A DNA stretch of 64,000 nucleotides from Epiperipatus broadwayi (Eukaryota; Onychophora; Udeonychophora; Euonychophora; Peripatidae): positions 1,429,336-1,493,335 of the forward strand of contig JAQFVV010000014.1 in NCBI GenBank assembly GCA_028023455.1, in the 5' to 3' direction. Below are positions 36,871 to 49,669 of the stretch, one piece after another. Within the stretch, counting starts at the first letter, position 1; every line of letters begins with the position of its first letter. The notes below the pieces were generated by a model that saw nothing but the letters and a program-made list of their open reading frames with translations, was not told the DNA's origin and ran no database searches. A program made the translations under genes and the position numbers.

Positions 36871-37914
36871 CACCTAGTCTCTTTTTATGCGGACTTATTT
36901 AACACGATTTTGAAGTTACGCGATTCATGCTTCACCAGAAGTCAAACTCCAATAATGCGTTATTACTTTAAATAATAAATTTCATGCACTTATATTATAT
37001 TGAAAGTAATAGCACATTATTGGAATTTGACTTTCATCTTAGTAATTTCAATATTTTCAGTGCTTTATAATAGTAAGATTTTATGCAATAATGAAATTAA
37101 AATCATGATTTCCACATTTTATGTATACACACATTAAATTTTACAAGATTATAATGTAAATTTGTTCAAACATTGTGCGTGTTAATTTTGCATTTTAAAT
37201 CACATTCTGTTTTTGCTTTTTAAAAAAGAACTTAATCAATTATTAATCATTTAGTGTCCACAAGTTTATTTTTAAAAGGTCAGTAATAGCAGTGGGCATA
37301 ATTGAATTTGACAATTAAAAATTAAAATCTGATTTTTAATTGTAATTAACAATTTAAAAATTACTTATGGCGACTTGAAATTAATGTGATGTAAAACGAA
37401 TTTATTTTTTAGTTGTTAGTTTCATAAACAATTAATAAAATCATCGTCTCAAAGATTAATTACTAATTACGTTGTCACCAAAAAACCATTGACACAACAT
37501 GAGTGTGAAGTTGGCGCTAGGTTGTTTGCAAACGAATGTGTTTTTCGGCAAATAGCTATAATAATTAAAACGTCTATAAAAAAATGTAAATTACTGTACT
37601 GTAAATTATGCCTAAAAATATATTATTTTGAATAAAATTAAATATTATAGTTTAAAAAAAGTATGTCTTGTATCAATTTTTTTCAAATTTGAAATTTTTT
37701 ATTAGTCATATTTTATTTCCTTATTTTTTTTTTTTTTTTTTTTTGCGCGAATTTTAAAGTAATTTTACGTTGGTGCTTTGCTTTTATGCGAATTTTGAAA
37801 AATCACAGACCGCATCCCCCCCCTTTTCAATGTAAGTTACGTCTATTTTTGCGCGATTTCGTTTGCGTGTGTTTTCTGAGGAACCTATCTATTGCGTAAA
37901 ATGAGACCCAGGTG
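36871..37914 (+). mobile_element. 1.04-kb non-autonomous DNA element with CACCT termini, copy 1
   Basis: Starts CACCTAGTCTC after TA (36869-36870) and ends GAGACCCAGGTG, giving an inverted terminal repeat of at least 12 bases. The right flank is TG where TA is expected. A second copy lies reversed at 55458-56524 and aligns along the whole length, including internal landmarks GAAGTTACGCGATTCATG and TTTTCTGAGGAACCTATCT. TA targets plus these short termini point to the Tc1/mariner-pogo group. The GCG-rich end sequences recall Tigger-type MITEs, but that is an impression. No transposase frame is present. Confidence 0.8.
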
Positions 37915-38690
37915 TGTTTATTTTTATTTCATTCTCCTAAAATAACATAAATGAATGGGTAGATCCACTTTTAGTATATTTTTTATTTCAATGAACTGTT
38001 TTTTTATTTAAAAATTAATTATGTCCGTAACTCTCTTATATTTTGAAAAGTGCATATGTATTACAACACATTTTTGTTACATTAGATGAAATTTGATATG
38101 CAATCACCTATTTAATTTAAAAATCAATTTTAATTGAGTACCTATTGCATAAAGCATAATCGGATCATATGTATATATTTTACATGTTTATGGTATTTGC
38201 CGTATATATTGTAACGGGAAACCTAATTTATAGATAAATATATATATATATTCATTTTTTATATTACTTATTCCACTTATTCTAAGTCTAATTACTTATT
38301 CTTTATTGAATTATATTTTAAAACATACTCAAGCAGGGGAATAAATATGATTAATATTTACATAACAATCATACCCCCTGTCAGACTGACATTTAATAAT
38401 ATTATTAAACTGATGGTCACTTTTCCAGACTGAGGTAACTTCCCAACTGTATGAAACATGAAACAACTCATGGGGATTATTTATAAAGGGTTTAAACCCA
38501 GGGTGCCATATAATACTTACACTGGAACCCATGAAATGTCACTAATATAATCCAATTGCATGGCCCATGGCAAGTTCTTAAACATGAGACCAGCCACATA
38601 TTTACTTAGATAAATGGAGAGAGAGTTGTAAACAACACCAATGATTTACATCAATTTGTTAACAGACAAGACCATAATAAGAATATATAT
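37915..38690. other. Non-coding stretch
   Basis: AT-rich; the minus-strand frame at 38329-38532 shows no family resemblance. Ends in (TA)n just before the tandem 417-bp units. Confidence 0.45.
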
Positions 38691-38693
38691 ATA

Positions 38694-39590
38694 TGAAAAA
38701 CAAAAACAAGTTAATCACGTAACCTGCTATCACTTGTTATTTATGTTCAAAAGATGGCGCTATACCAAAACCGCCGAACAAGTGTAAGATTTGTTTTACA
38801 TAAACGAAAAAAGAGTCAGAAATTAACTACCTCTTTCATTTGCTCACCCCCAGATCAGCTGATTTCAAGCTGGTTTGCTCTCCTCAGTGGGGGATAGAGT
38901 ATAGAAACTAGATCTAAAACACTGACTCTCAAGTGTTTATGCAAAACGTTTCTATCAGATTGCAAGCGTGAATTTTTCAGACCGGTAAAGTCTTCAAACT
39001 CAGCCTAGCAAGCCAGATATTTATATGGGTCTGATCTCAGTTCAGAATCACCATATAATCAAAGTCTCTGCAATATATATCATTGCAAGAAAACTTTAAA
39101 GGTACATTTATGAAAAACAAAAACAAGTTAATCACGTAACCTGCTATCACTTGTTATTTATGTTCAAAAGATGGCGCTATACCAAAACCGCCGAACAAGT
39201 GTAAGATTTGTTTTACATAAACGAAAAAAGAGTCAGAAATTAACTACCTCTTTCATTTGCTCACCCCCAGATCAGCTGATTTCAAGCTGGTTTGCTATCC
39301 TCAGTGGGGGATAGAGTATAGAAACTAGATCTAAAACACTGACTCTCAAGTGTTTATGCAAAACGTTTCTATCAGATTGCAAGTGTGAATTTTTCAGACC
39401 GGTAAAGTCTTCAAACTCAGCCTAGCAAGCTAGATATTTATATGGGTCTGATCTCAGTTCAGAATCACCATATAATCAAAATCTCTGCAATATATATCAT
39501 TGCAAGAAAACTTTAAAGGTACATTTATGAAAAACAAAAACAAGTTAATCACGTAACCTGCTATCACTTGTTATTTATGTCCAAAAGATG
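38694..39590 (+). repeat. Tandem array of a 417-bp unit (two full copies and a partial third)
   Basis: TGAAAAACAAAAACAAGTTA begins at 38694, 39111 and 39528, an exact period of 417. The first two units differ at very few positions, indicating recent duplication or homogenisation. The third stops after about 60 bases at CAAAAGATG and runs into TGTTTTTCATATATATA, the reverse complement of the array's left edge. The array is thus bounded by inverted ends within (TA)n. Unit ends resemble the MITE at 26158 (AGATGGCGCTATACCAAAAC), so a MITE appears to have been tandemised into a short satellite. It has no coding content. Confidence 0.9.
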
Positions 39591-39639
39591 TTTTTCATAT
39601 ATATATATGTATATGTATATATCATGAACCATTATCAAT

Positions 39640-41200
39640 CCACTGCAGGATGAAGGTCTTTCCAAGTTTAATCAATCTTCTCCGATCTTTAGCTTCTTTT
39701 CTCCACATCACCCCTGTGCACTTTCTTATTTCATCCATCTCACATGTGGTCTGTTTCTGGGTCTTTTACAATCTCTTGGAATCCCATTTAATATTTCACT
39801 TGTCCATCTATTATCATCTCTTCTAGCAATATGCCCAGCCCAACTCCAATCTTTTAATTTTTTTCAATGAGGTCAGTAACACCTGTTTGATCTCTTACCC
39901 ATGCATTGCATTTTTGATCTCTTCTTGTTACTCCCAACATACATCTCTCCATACTTCTTTGAGTGGTCTGAAGTCTCTGTATTTCTCTTTTATTAAATGT
40001 CCAAGTCTCAGATCCATAAGTAAGAACTGGTAAAACACATTTGTTAAAAACCTTTTTTTTTTCAAACACATAGGCATATTTCCTTTTAGTATCAAGTTAT
40101 TTCTACCAAAAGCACTCCAACCAAGTTTAATTCTATGATTAATTTCCTCCATTGATGTTTCCATCTGTATTAATAATCTGACCAAGGTGTTTGTAACAGT
40201 TAACTTTTTCTAATTCATCATAATAAACCTTTATTTTCATATTTTGAGCAAATCGATTAAACATTACTTTAGTCTTTTTAACATTTATCTTTAGTCCTAC
40301 TTTCTTACTTTCATCTGATATCTCCTGCAACATTTCCTGCAGCTTTGAAGCATTATTTGCAAAAACAACTACATCATCTACAAAATATAAATGACTTAAA
40401 TAATCTCCATTTACTTTCACTTTTTTAGTTTCCCATTTTAATCCACAAAATACTTCTTGCAGCACTGCTGTAAAAAGTTTTGGAGATATGGAGTCACCTT
40501 GTCTTACATTTTTCTCAATGTTGACTTTCCCCGTCATTATGTAATCTAATTGTTGCTGTTGCATTTTTATAAATATTCTTTAAAATATGATAATACCCTG
40601 GATCTATACCTTGATGATCCAATGTAACTTTAATCACTGAAGAAAAGTTTATAGAATCAAATGCCTTTTCATAATCTACAAATCCAAAACATAATGACAA
40701 CTCATATTCATTTGTCCTGTCTATAACTTCTGTCAGTACCTGAATATGATCTACTGTACTAAAACCACTTTTAAATCCAGCTTGTTCTCTTGGTTGGTGG
40801 AAATCCAATGTTCTCTGTAGATGAGTTGTAATTATCTTGGTAAAAATTTTGTATAAAACTGATAAAAGGCTTTTAGGTCTGTAATTTCTAATATCTTTTT
40901 TATCACCTTTTTTAAATATTAATATTATTACTGCATTCTTCCAATCATCCGGTTCATCTTTATCATTATCCGGTTCATCTTTATCATTTAGACATTTGGT
41001 ATATAACTTTGCTAAAAAAAAATTCTATTTCTTCATCTACTTCTTTTAATACATCAATTATAATTCCATCATTACCTGGAGCGTTTCCTTTCTTCATACA
41101 TTTAATTGCATGTCTCATTTCTTCATTTACAATTATGGGCAATTCGGAAGATGTAATAGATATAGGAGGTTCTTGTTCTTTATTACTCTATAATTCTTGA
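39640..41200 (-). pseudogene. RTE reverse transcriptase domain and C-terminus
   Basis: Blocks in order on the minus strand: MKKGNAPGNDGI near 41090, FKKGDKKDIRNYRPKSLLS near 40900, REQAGFKSGFSTVDHI near 40760, CFGFVDYEKAFDSI near 40680. Then come VRQGDSISPKLF near 40500, LYFVDDVVVFANNAS near 40370, KVGLKINVKKTK, and the thumb and C-terminus (LTYGSETWT, RSMERCMLGVTRRDQ, then WMDEIRKC). Motif C reads FVDD where the family norm is FADD. Frame shifts lie near 40560, 40150 and 39860. Near 40947-40983 an 18-base unit is duplicated, giving a repeated DKDEPD. The copy is dead but nearly complete. Confidence 0.9.
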
Positions 41201-41219
41201 TAAAAATCTTCTACCAATT

Positions 41220-42450
41220 TCATGATGTCATTCTCTTTTTAGTAATAATTCCATCTTTTTTTCTTATTGCAGATATAAATTTCCTACCAATACCAAAATG
41301 TTGTTTAACATTCTTGAGACTTTTATTTTCTTCTACAGCTTTCCTTGCTAGTTCACAGTTATACTTTCTTATATCATTTTCAACTCTTTTCTGCACCATT
41401 TTACAACATTTGAGATATTCAATCCTTTTTAATGCATCATTTTTGTATATCTTCATATTCCTTCTTTTCTTCATAAATTCTCTAGTCTCAGTAGAAATTT
41501 TATTGGTCAATTGCTGCTTTTTTCTGCCAGCAATCTTTGTTTCAGTTTTTAAAAGTGTATCAGTTATTTTCATATTAATTTCATTCAAATCTGAATCATG
41601 TTCAAAATCTACTAATACTTGAAACTGATTTGTAAGTTCTAATTTAAATTCATTAGAATGTTTCTGAAGATTAGGAATATCAACTGTAAATATTGTTTTT
41701 CTTAATAATTTTTGTCTCTCTAGTTTTACATTAACACGTATCATACACCTTACTAATCGATGATCACTTCCTGTGTTAAATTTGTTAAGAACATTACAAT
41801 CTTCAAATATGTATTTCCTGTTAATCAAAATGTAATCTAATTCAGCTTTACCTTCATTTGGATGCTTCCATGTCCATTTTCTTTTAACATTTTTCTCCAA
41901 AAAAGAATTCATAATATAAAGTTTTTCTTTTTCTGCAAACTCCACAAGTCTATGTCCTCTCTCATTTCTATTACCATAACCAAAATTGCCTACAGCACTT
42001 TCAACTTTCATTTGATTACCAATTCTAGCATTAAAGTCTCCCATAACAATTTTAAAATGTTGTTGTGATCAAAAGCGTTTTGTACATCTATATAAAAATC
42101 TTCTACTACTTCATCACTATGAGAACTTGTTGGGGCATAAACCTGAATTATCTGCATTTGGTATCTGCTATTAAGTTGTATAACTCATCTTGCCACTCTA
42201 TCTGATACACCATCAATCTCCACAATATTGCTCTTCCACTTTTTATTTATAATGAATCCTACTCCACTTGTATTTTCAATATTTGTGCCTTTATAATAGA
42301 GTATATGTCCACTTTTTAAATCAACTGTTTTTCACTTTTTCTTCTAACTTCACAAAGTCCAATAATGTCCCATTTAATATGACAGTTTTTCTTCTAACTT
42401 TTGCAATCTTCCGTCACTTAAAAGTAATCTGCAGTTGTAAGTACCTAAAT
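41220..42450 (-). pseudogene. RTE AP-type endonuclease domain
   Basis: Reading downward from about 42450: GTYNCRLLLSDGRLQKLEEK (domain start), GVGFIINKKW, VARWVIQL, IIQVYAPTSS, then after a frameshift near 42045 MGDFNARIG, LDYILINRKY and FNTGSDHRLV. These are the conserved blocks of the apurinic-endonuclease-like nuclease, with the catalytic GDFN and SDH present. In the family this nuclease nicks target DNA to start target-primed reverse transcription. From 42044 down to 41220 the frame is open for 274 codons, the longest preserved stretch of the element, and includes a basic linker. Stops near 42345 and the frameshift make it non-functional. Confidence 0.88.
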
Positions 42451-42560
42451 AAAAAGTCTTCAAATGTAAGCCTGGGTCCGCAATTAGGGGTTCTTAGCAT
42501 CCTCCATCTTTGGCCACCAATCGCTGCCTTGGTTGGTGACTTTACATCCTCCTGAGAATA

Positions 42561-42911
42561 AGGGCGATGCTTTATTTTTGTCTGTCATAATTGTATATAT
42601 ATTGGAAAAATATTTATCATTTATACAAACATTCATTCTGCCTTATCAGGCACTGAGAAGAAAGACCATGATGTTTCTTGATCTTAAACTCAAAAGTAAA
42701 AAGCCAATAAACTCACCACACTGGTGAATGCATGTTGGTGATCAGCCCATCCATGTTCATTCACTATATGCATAATCACGTAGTAATAACAGCTGCAATG
42801 ACAAGAACGTTATGGAGTGGGCATTAGGAATTTGCCCTGCTCGGTTCCTTTAAGGCCTCCAAGAGGAATCAAAGGGTCTCATTTCAGTTAATAGCAAACT
42901 CCTTTCTGCAG

Positions 42912-42994
<83 letters not shown>

Positions 42995-43388
42995 TTTTAC
43001 ATACAGACTTTAATATCGGTTTTATATGCCCTCTGTTGCTAAATAGACATCATTAATTCTAAGGATAGTATTAATCATGAAGTCAAAACTCAATTGGTTT
43101 AATCAGTGAATTGCATGTTTTGCCCTGTCCCAAACTGTGGAGAAACCCGTGCAAATCTAAAATAGCCTATTACATTTATTTATATAATAGAGCCAAGTCC
43201 AGGAGTCCTTATTGCTCAGTATTTATTGCCGTGAAAATACTATTGGTCATTTCTTCAAACCTAATGATGTTAAGATTATCTGCTTCAAAAATAATGATAA
43301 AAAATGGAAAATAAATAAGTTTGACATATTATCAATTCTCAAAACTCTATAAAAGTTAGAGCCAATAGTATTCCTCTTAGTAAATATG
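42561..43388. other. Spacer with a long (TA)n array
   Basis: (TA)n at about 42907-42992. The segment 42560-42905, less AT-rich, may include the 5' end of the RTE element or older repeat sequence; it shows no readable protein. Confidence 0.45.
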
Positions 43389-43492
43389 TTTTTTCTTTTG
43401 CATGTGTCAAAGCATTGGCCGAGAAGCAAACCCATGACAACTGCTTGTAATACAGCTGTGCCGACCACTCAACCATCAATGCCTGACAACAC
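43389..43492 (-). mobile_element. tRNA-derived SINE, copy 2
   Basis: Minus strand: GTCAGGCATTGATGGTTGAG starts the head, in which TGGTTGAGTGG is a full A-box match. A degraded B box (GGGTTTGCTTC) lies about 45 bases later, followed by GGCCAATGCTTTGACACATG and an A-rich tail. It aligns with the copy at 22852-22970 but lacks about 12 bases in the middle. Confidence 0.6.
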
Positions 43493-43494
43493 TG

Positions 43495-43787
43495 GTCATT
43501 TATATGCAAGTTTGAAATAATTGGCTGCCAGTTTAATTTACATTTACACATAGATGGATATTGTTAATATTTTGCTGATTTTATTTCTTGGTTGTTCTTT
43601 AACAAAAATGCATCATATTGAAAGCCTGTCTTAGCAAATAATAAAATTTAAACTTAAATTTAGTACTGTATCTCAGTTTCATTTATATAATATATATATA
43701 TATATATGCTTATTTTATATTGCCATAACAGACTAATGGTGCTAAAAATGTATTTACAGTGTTTGGCTTATTAGTCAACCAGAGATT

Positions 43788-43830
<43 letters not shown>

Positions 43831-44380
43831 GTAATGTTAAAGCTTCATTATATAATGAAATCTTAATTGTGATTATATTTTGAAGTTGTGAAACAATGTC
43901 AAGTTTTCATAGGTATTGCTGCCACTTCTATTATTTTGCCATCTTACCTTTCCTCAAATTAAACATTATTTAAATTTATAATAATAAAATTACACTTAAA
44001 TTTGCTGTATGTTAAGTAAGTGTCTTACTTAAACTATAATTGGATTACATAATTAAAAGAACTCACTTCAATATGCCATATTTTATCACATTTCAATTCC
44101 ATAAATTATTACTAATCTTTATTTTTTGATTAGAAATTTATTTATTTTTAAATCTTGAATATACATATTATAAATGATTTTTTTCCTGAATGTCTGCAAT
44201 CATATGTTTGGAATATAAGAATAATAGTTAAGTTATTTAAAATACAAGTAATTAATATTATTATATCCTAATTTGAAGAATTTTTTGCCAATTTAGATTT
44301 TTTATTTATGCAATTAATCTTGAAATGCAATGTCAGAATTCTATTATTTCCATCAGTATCATTCTCTTATATATTGATAC
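43495..44380. other. AT-rich stretch with (CA)n(TA)n microsatellite
   Basis: (TA)n at 43690-43708 and (CA)n(TA)n at about 43789-43830. No gene seen. Confidence 0.5.
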
Positions 44381-44382
44381 CT

Positions 44383-44452
44383 TGGTCAGTTTGGCACAGT
44401 TTGTAAAGCTTCTAACTAAGGATCGGGAGGTCCCATGATCAGTTCTGACACT
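44383..44452 (+). repeat. Possible tRNA-like or SINE-head fragment
   Basis: GGTCAGTTTGGCACAGTTTG holds an A-box match with one change. It is followed by CTAACTAAGGATCGGGAGGT, resembling an anticodon arm and variable region, and by a poor B box near GATCAGTTCTGAC. A decayed tRNA-derived repeat is likelier than a working tRNA because the acceptor stem does not close. Confidence 0.3.
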
Positions 44453-44459
44453 CAAGCGT

Positions 44460-47400
44460 TTTGTGAATTCCCGAGAAATAAGGTCATACATGTTTTTATA
44501 ATTGTAATGTTATTTTTAATATTAGTGGAAAAATTTTATTGTCTCCAAAATAATATTACAAAAATTGAGATGATGACTTTTAATACCCCCCCCCCCAAGT
44601 TATATTCTCTATTGTTGACCTCACTAATCATCCAATGTTATTATCTCTTATTAACTAGAAGGTCTCTGCTTGGTTTAGAACAGTAATGGAATGACAGAAT
44701 CAAGAGTCAATGGACTACAGCTCAGTAGTGTAAATTATGATGTTAGAAATTTGTGAGAATATTTATATGAACTGCTGAGCAGCAAATCAGTGTTATTTTA
44801 TATTTAACTAGAGAGTAAATTAAGGAAGGAAAACATAATATCTCAATACTTTCACTTAATAAGAATGCTGGATAATGTCTTTTCATTCATGCTCCTATAT
44901 GAAAGGAGGACCTGTTGGAGAAGTGTTTACACTGCAGTGGACTTTGATGATCTCTATCTTATTATGCTTGCTTTAATTGTTTTTAATAACTTTTCTCAAA
45001 AAAATAATAAAAGTAATCTTTGCACATTTTGAAGCAATTTTTTATTAAATTTTTAAAAGAATAAAGAAGTAAATAGCTCATGATTATTATTACTTTTATA
45101 TCATTTATTGCACTGTCTGTGCATTTTAACAAAATATGACAGTTATAATAGTTTCTGGATCAAATTTGAACTAGTCATTTTGGTGCTTGAACATCATGAC
45201 ATTTTATGACAAAATAATTATTCAAATACAGTAGTTCTTTCTAATAATGGTAAAATTGGGGTTGTTTCCTTGCTTGTAAGGAAAATTTGCCATAAATTGA
45301 AATATTTTTTTAAACTCAAAAATAAATGCATATAGTATCAAACTCATCTATTATTGTTATTCTTGGTGAGCCAAATATTTATTTAGTGTTTCATTAGTAA
45401 CATAATTATATATCATTAATTATTTTATTATAACAATAATTAATCTTTTATGAACAAAATTTAAAATATTATAAAACAATATTATTGTATTGTGAACAGT
45501 CCAATTCAAATATTTTTAATTAATCTTATTTAGGCAATAGATATATTGTAATTATAACAAATCTGCTGTTGCTTAGATTTTAATGTTACAAAGCTGCAGA
45601 AAATAAAAATAAAATGTTTAATAAAAACTCATATGAACTGACTAATAAACAGACAAACTGTTATTTCTGAATGTGCATGAATATATATATATATATCTTG
45701 AGTAAACTGCCTAAAAAATTAAAAGAACAGTTACTGTGAGTATTTTATTACTTGATGTCATAATATGCGAGAAACCTAGTGGTGAATTGCAATATTAAGG
45801 AAGCAAGAAAAGCAGTCTCTATATGCTCAATGATGTGATTTGTGTATTTTACAAAAATATAAATCACTTGAACACCATTTAATCTGTATTCCAAATGGAA
45901 GTTTTATTTAAAGAACTTATCAATTCTTGATTTGAAAATATTATTTAAAATTATGGGTTAATAAAAATAAATAAATAATTTGATAACTTAAAATTCTAAA
46001 CTCCCAATACAAAATTATACCAAAAATATGGTACAATACATATAAGAACACACCTTTATATGACTTAAAATGTATATTTTACACTGTTAATTACCATGTA
46101 TGAATTTTAGAAACCAAATGTCACACACACAAAGAAATACTATATGATATATATTATGACATTGCACAAATTCTTTCTAACAAACTGCAAATATATTGCT
46201 TAAACCATTTAAAATGAATATATTATTTAAGATAGCTTACTACTCATTAATATCAACATTTTTTTTTGTAAAATCAGAATGTTTCATAATTTTAAGAAAA
46301 TGAAAGTGCTAGGGAAAAACATCTCTTAACTGGTTGAATGAAAGTAAGTGATGTCTCTGCTTGACTTTGATGACTTAAGTGTTATAATAATGTTGTAATT
46401 GTTATTTTCTCTACATTATTTTAGCCCTTTCTATAAATTTATATGATGGTTTGCTGCAGCACTTTTAACATATTAATTGAAAAAAATCTGTAGATGTCAG
46501 CAATACAGGAACCTTTCTTTTTTGTGTGATTGACAGTACTATATTAACATGTCAACGTTATAACAGTGGTGACTTAGAAGTTAATAGGAATGAATATTTC
46601 TAAGTGTTTTAATCTAAGTGTATATTACTGAATATAGTAAATTTGTAAAGAAAAAATAATTTTCAGTAATTTGTTTACAAACTAATAATCATAATGCAAT
46701 CTTTTTGTAAAATATTTATATTTAAAGTGAAAGCTATGTCACAAATAAGAGGTTTTCTTTGCAAGCACTATTTTTAAAAAGACTGCTCTTAAAAAGTTAG
46801 TTACAGCAACCATAAATAGTTACTATAAAATAAAAAGAACCCATTTATGTCAAAACAGTAAATAAAATAATCTTCAACATTTTAATAACAATAAAAAACG
46901 TATTAATTTTTAGAAATTTTTTTTTTGATGATAACTATTCTTAAATAAATTTTTATTTTAATAACTTAAAATCAAAATATCTAATATTTTGATTTATTCT
47001 AACTTCTAAAATAGCTACAACACATCCAATGATAAAATGCTCCATTATTATAGGTAAGAAGTTTATTTATATATGTTAAAAATTATATATTTAAAATTTT
47101 TATTGCTTGAAAAATTACACTTGTAATTAATAAATGTATAAATGAGTTATATAATAAATATTAAAAAAAGGTTTAAGGGTAAAAGAAAATATTCCGATGT
47201 GGAAAAATATTTAATGAAAGATTTGCCAGACAGGAGGACTTTTCAGCTAAACAGGTTACAGGATTTTTCTATTTTAATAAAACCATTATTAGATTATGTA
47301 ATAATGTGTTTTCAAGTATTTATTTAATAATATTGACAAAGATGAAAAGAAAAATTTTTCACTGAATATGGAAATTTTATTCAAATATGTACACAGGTAT

Positions 47401-47480
47401 ACATACACATTTATATATTGTAGCCAGTTGGGTTACATGGTTCACAAGCAACGTAGTTGTGTGTGTGCATATATATATTA
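44460..47480. other. 3 kb of AT-rich DNA without recognised genes
   Basis: Contains a C run at 44587-44596 and a (TA)n run near 45681. No frame with family resemblance. Confidence 0.45.
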
Positions 47481-47485
47481 TAACA

Positions 47486-49665
47486 GGATGATCCTTTTCA
47501 GGACTCGAGGAAGTCACATCTACCTATAGTCGGACTTTGAGTCTTCTTATAGAATGCCATGAATGATGTGATTTAAAATATAATCCAATCCACTCCTCTA
47601 TTAATTACCTTGTTACTCTCGGAATTTGAGCTCTGAATAGAAATCACAATTGACTCTCTTCAGGCATTTCCACAAATATTCCATAGTAATGATAAATTTA
47701 GTATAAGCTGTATATAACTTGTGAGAGTACCACACGAGCCTCACCTAAAACAATTTGTTTCTTTGTGAATTTAACTGTGCCTATATCGAATCAACCGATA
47801 TAAATAACATACACCTATCTTAAGCTTTTCATATAGCAGTTATATACATAAACTAATTAATATTAAAAGAATAATTCTAAAGATGAATTATTCTAATTTA
47901 TTTATACATACACATAAATAAATGTTTCTAACTAATAGTATTTTTTTATTAACCAAAACTTGACATTGACAAAGCCGTAAGTCATCATTGCATTTTATCA
48001 GTTGACACAAAGGAAATAAATGTTTGGAGTTCATTACAAATTGTGTATTTTAAACAATAGAGAGCTTGAGCATGATTATGTGATCTGCTTGCAGAAATTA
48101 ATCCAGTATAAAAATGAACTAATATTGTTATACAATAATCTTCTATTTAGTTATCAAGGCAATAACTATGTCTGTAAATTTAAATGTGTTAGAATTTTGA
48201 ACACATTTAAGAAAAAAAGAAGTTTGACTATTTTAAAACTGTCTTCAAGTAATTAATTTACTTACTTTTAATATTATAAAAAAACTATAAAAAAATAATC
48301 ATTGAAATTGACAAGGTTATAAGAGTTATCAATGTCTTCGAAATGAGTTTTCAAAATATATGTTTAAGAAGACAAAAATTTATAAAGATGTTCTTTGGCT
48401 AGACAATTTATGCCAAGGATTTCTGCTGACATTTTAAACCTGAACATATAAATTAATTCCTACTCAATGCCTAAAGTATAATCATTGTAATTTCCACTAA
48501 AAACGGTTGCCTTAATAATGGAGTATTATATTGAAGATTTTAAATATTTTACTACGCAAATATTTGAAAGAAAGAATATTTGGATTACCTCTTCCAAGGA
48601 TGATCAAGGAACTTTACCTTTCAACATTCATCGTCATTTTATGTCATCTAAGGAGGACTATCAAACCATTATTCTTTCGCATCTTGGAATACTTTGTTGT
48701 GTACTTTAATAACTCTTAAACTTTATTTCCTTTGTGGATAATTATATTTATGTGGAGAAATTATTTCATATATTAAATTGATTTTAACAGAATAAGTGGA
48801 GAACTGGTAAGATGAACATTTTATTTTTATTTATTTAATAAAATTTAGATGTTGATATTTTGATATATGCTCTAATGAAAGTGATGGCTGACTACGGTAA
48901 AAGTTTTTAAATTATTTCAATTTCGAAGTAAGTTTTATTGTATTCCAAATTGAACCTTACCTGACAATTATCATAATTTATTTTTAAAAATAACATAATT
49001 AATATCAGAATACATTCTCTTATTAATGTAGTGTGAATGGATGTTATTTTATATAGACATATAACACACACTGAATTATTTTAATGACACAATTCATAGA
49101 TTTATAATGTATGGTGGTATTATTTATTGTACACATGATTTTAAATTATATATTAGTAAATAATTACATTATGCTTTTTCTGAATGTTAAATAGTTTATT
49201 ATTCTATATATATAAGCACAGATTATAATTTTAAATTTTAATATTTTTATTATTTATGTGATAATATTTTTGTTTCTATTACGGATTAAAATGTGTTAAA
49301 TTTGATTTTAAAATTAAACAGGTCTCGTTTGTTTATTTTATTTAGTCATTTTATAAAACCAATAATTATAAATATACATACTCACACATATATATGTTGA
49401 ATCAACTTAGTGATTTAATATTTATAAAAAAGTTATATATAGCTTATACTAAATTTGTCATTACTATGGGATATTTGTGGAAATGCCTGAAGAGAGTCAA
49501 TTGCGATTTCTACTCTGAGCTCGAATTCCGAGAGTAACGAGGTTATTAATAGAGGAGTGGATTGGATTATATTTTAAATCACATCATCCATGGCATTTTA
49601 TAAGAAGACTCAAAGTCTGACTGTAGGTAGATGCGACTTTCTCGAGTCCTGACAATGATCATCCC
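47486..49665. mobile_element. 2.2-kb element with about 235-base inverted terminal repeats
   Basis: Left arm 47486-47720 starts GGATGATC, includes GGACTCGAGGAAGTCACATC and GAGTCTTCTTATAGAATGCC, and ends AGCTGTATATAACTT. The right arm 49430-49665 is its reverse complement with scattered mismatches. The 1.7-kb centre is AT-rich, with no transposase-like frame on either strand; short frames at 47142-47327 (just outside) and 48020-48719 show no resemblance. It is a foldback-type or internally deleted DNA transposon. The right flank is (TA)n, so any TA target duplication is hidden. Confidence 0.75.
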
Positions 49666-49669
49666 ATTA

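Larger units (their letters stand above)
39625..42560 (-). mobile_element. RTE-type non-LTR retrotransposon, nearly full length, minus strand
   Basis: This element of about 2.9 kb lies with its 3' end at 39625 (reading ATTGATAATGGTTCATG) and its 5' part near 42450-42560. Endonuclease followed by RT in one long frame without ORF1 is the RTE plan, and full-length RTEs are only slightly longer than 3 kb. A sister copy sits at 56996-58079. The 3' end here meets a (TA)n run, whereas the sister ends in short TGA-type repeats, both typical of RTE tails. It is bordered at the 3' side by the 417-bp array. I could not find a target duplication. Confidence 0.85.

Noticed and set aside
41197-41622. Plus-strand 141-codon frame of hydrophobic residues
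   Set aside because: Antisense shadow of the RTE endonuclease/linker frame on the minus strand.
44383-44452. Functional tRNA gene
   Set aside because: Acceptor stem does not close and the B box is poor; kept only as a low-confidence SINE or tRNA fragment.
47142-47327. 61-codon Lys-rich frame before the 2.2-kb foldback element
   Set aside because: Composition is that of random AT-rich DNA, and it lies outside the element.
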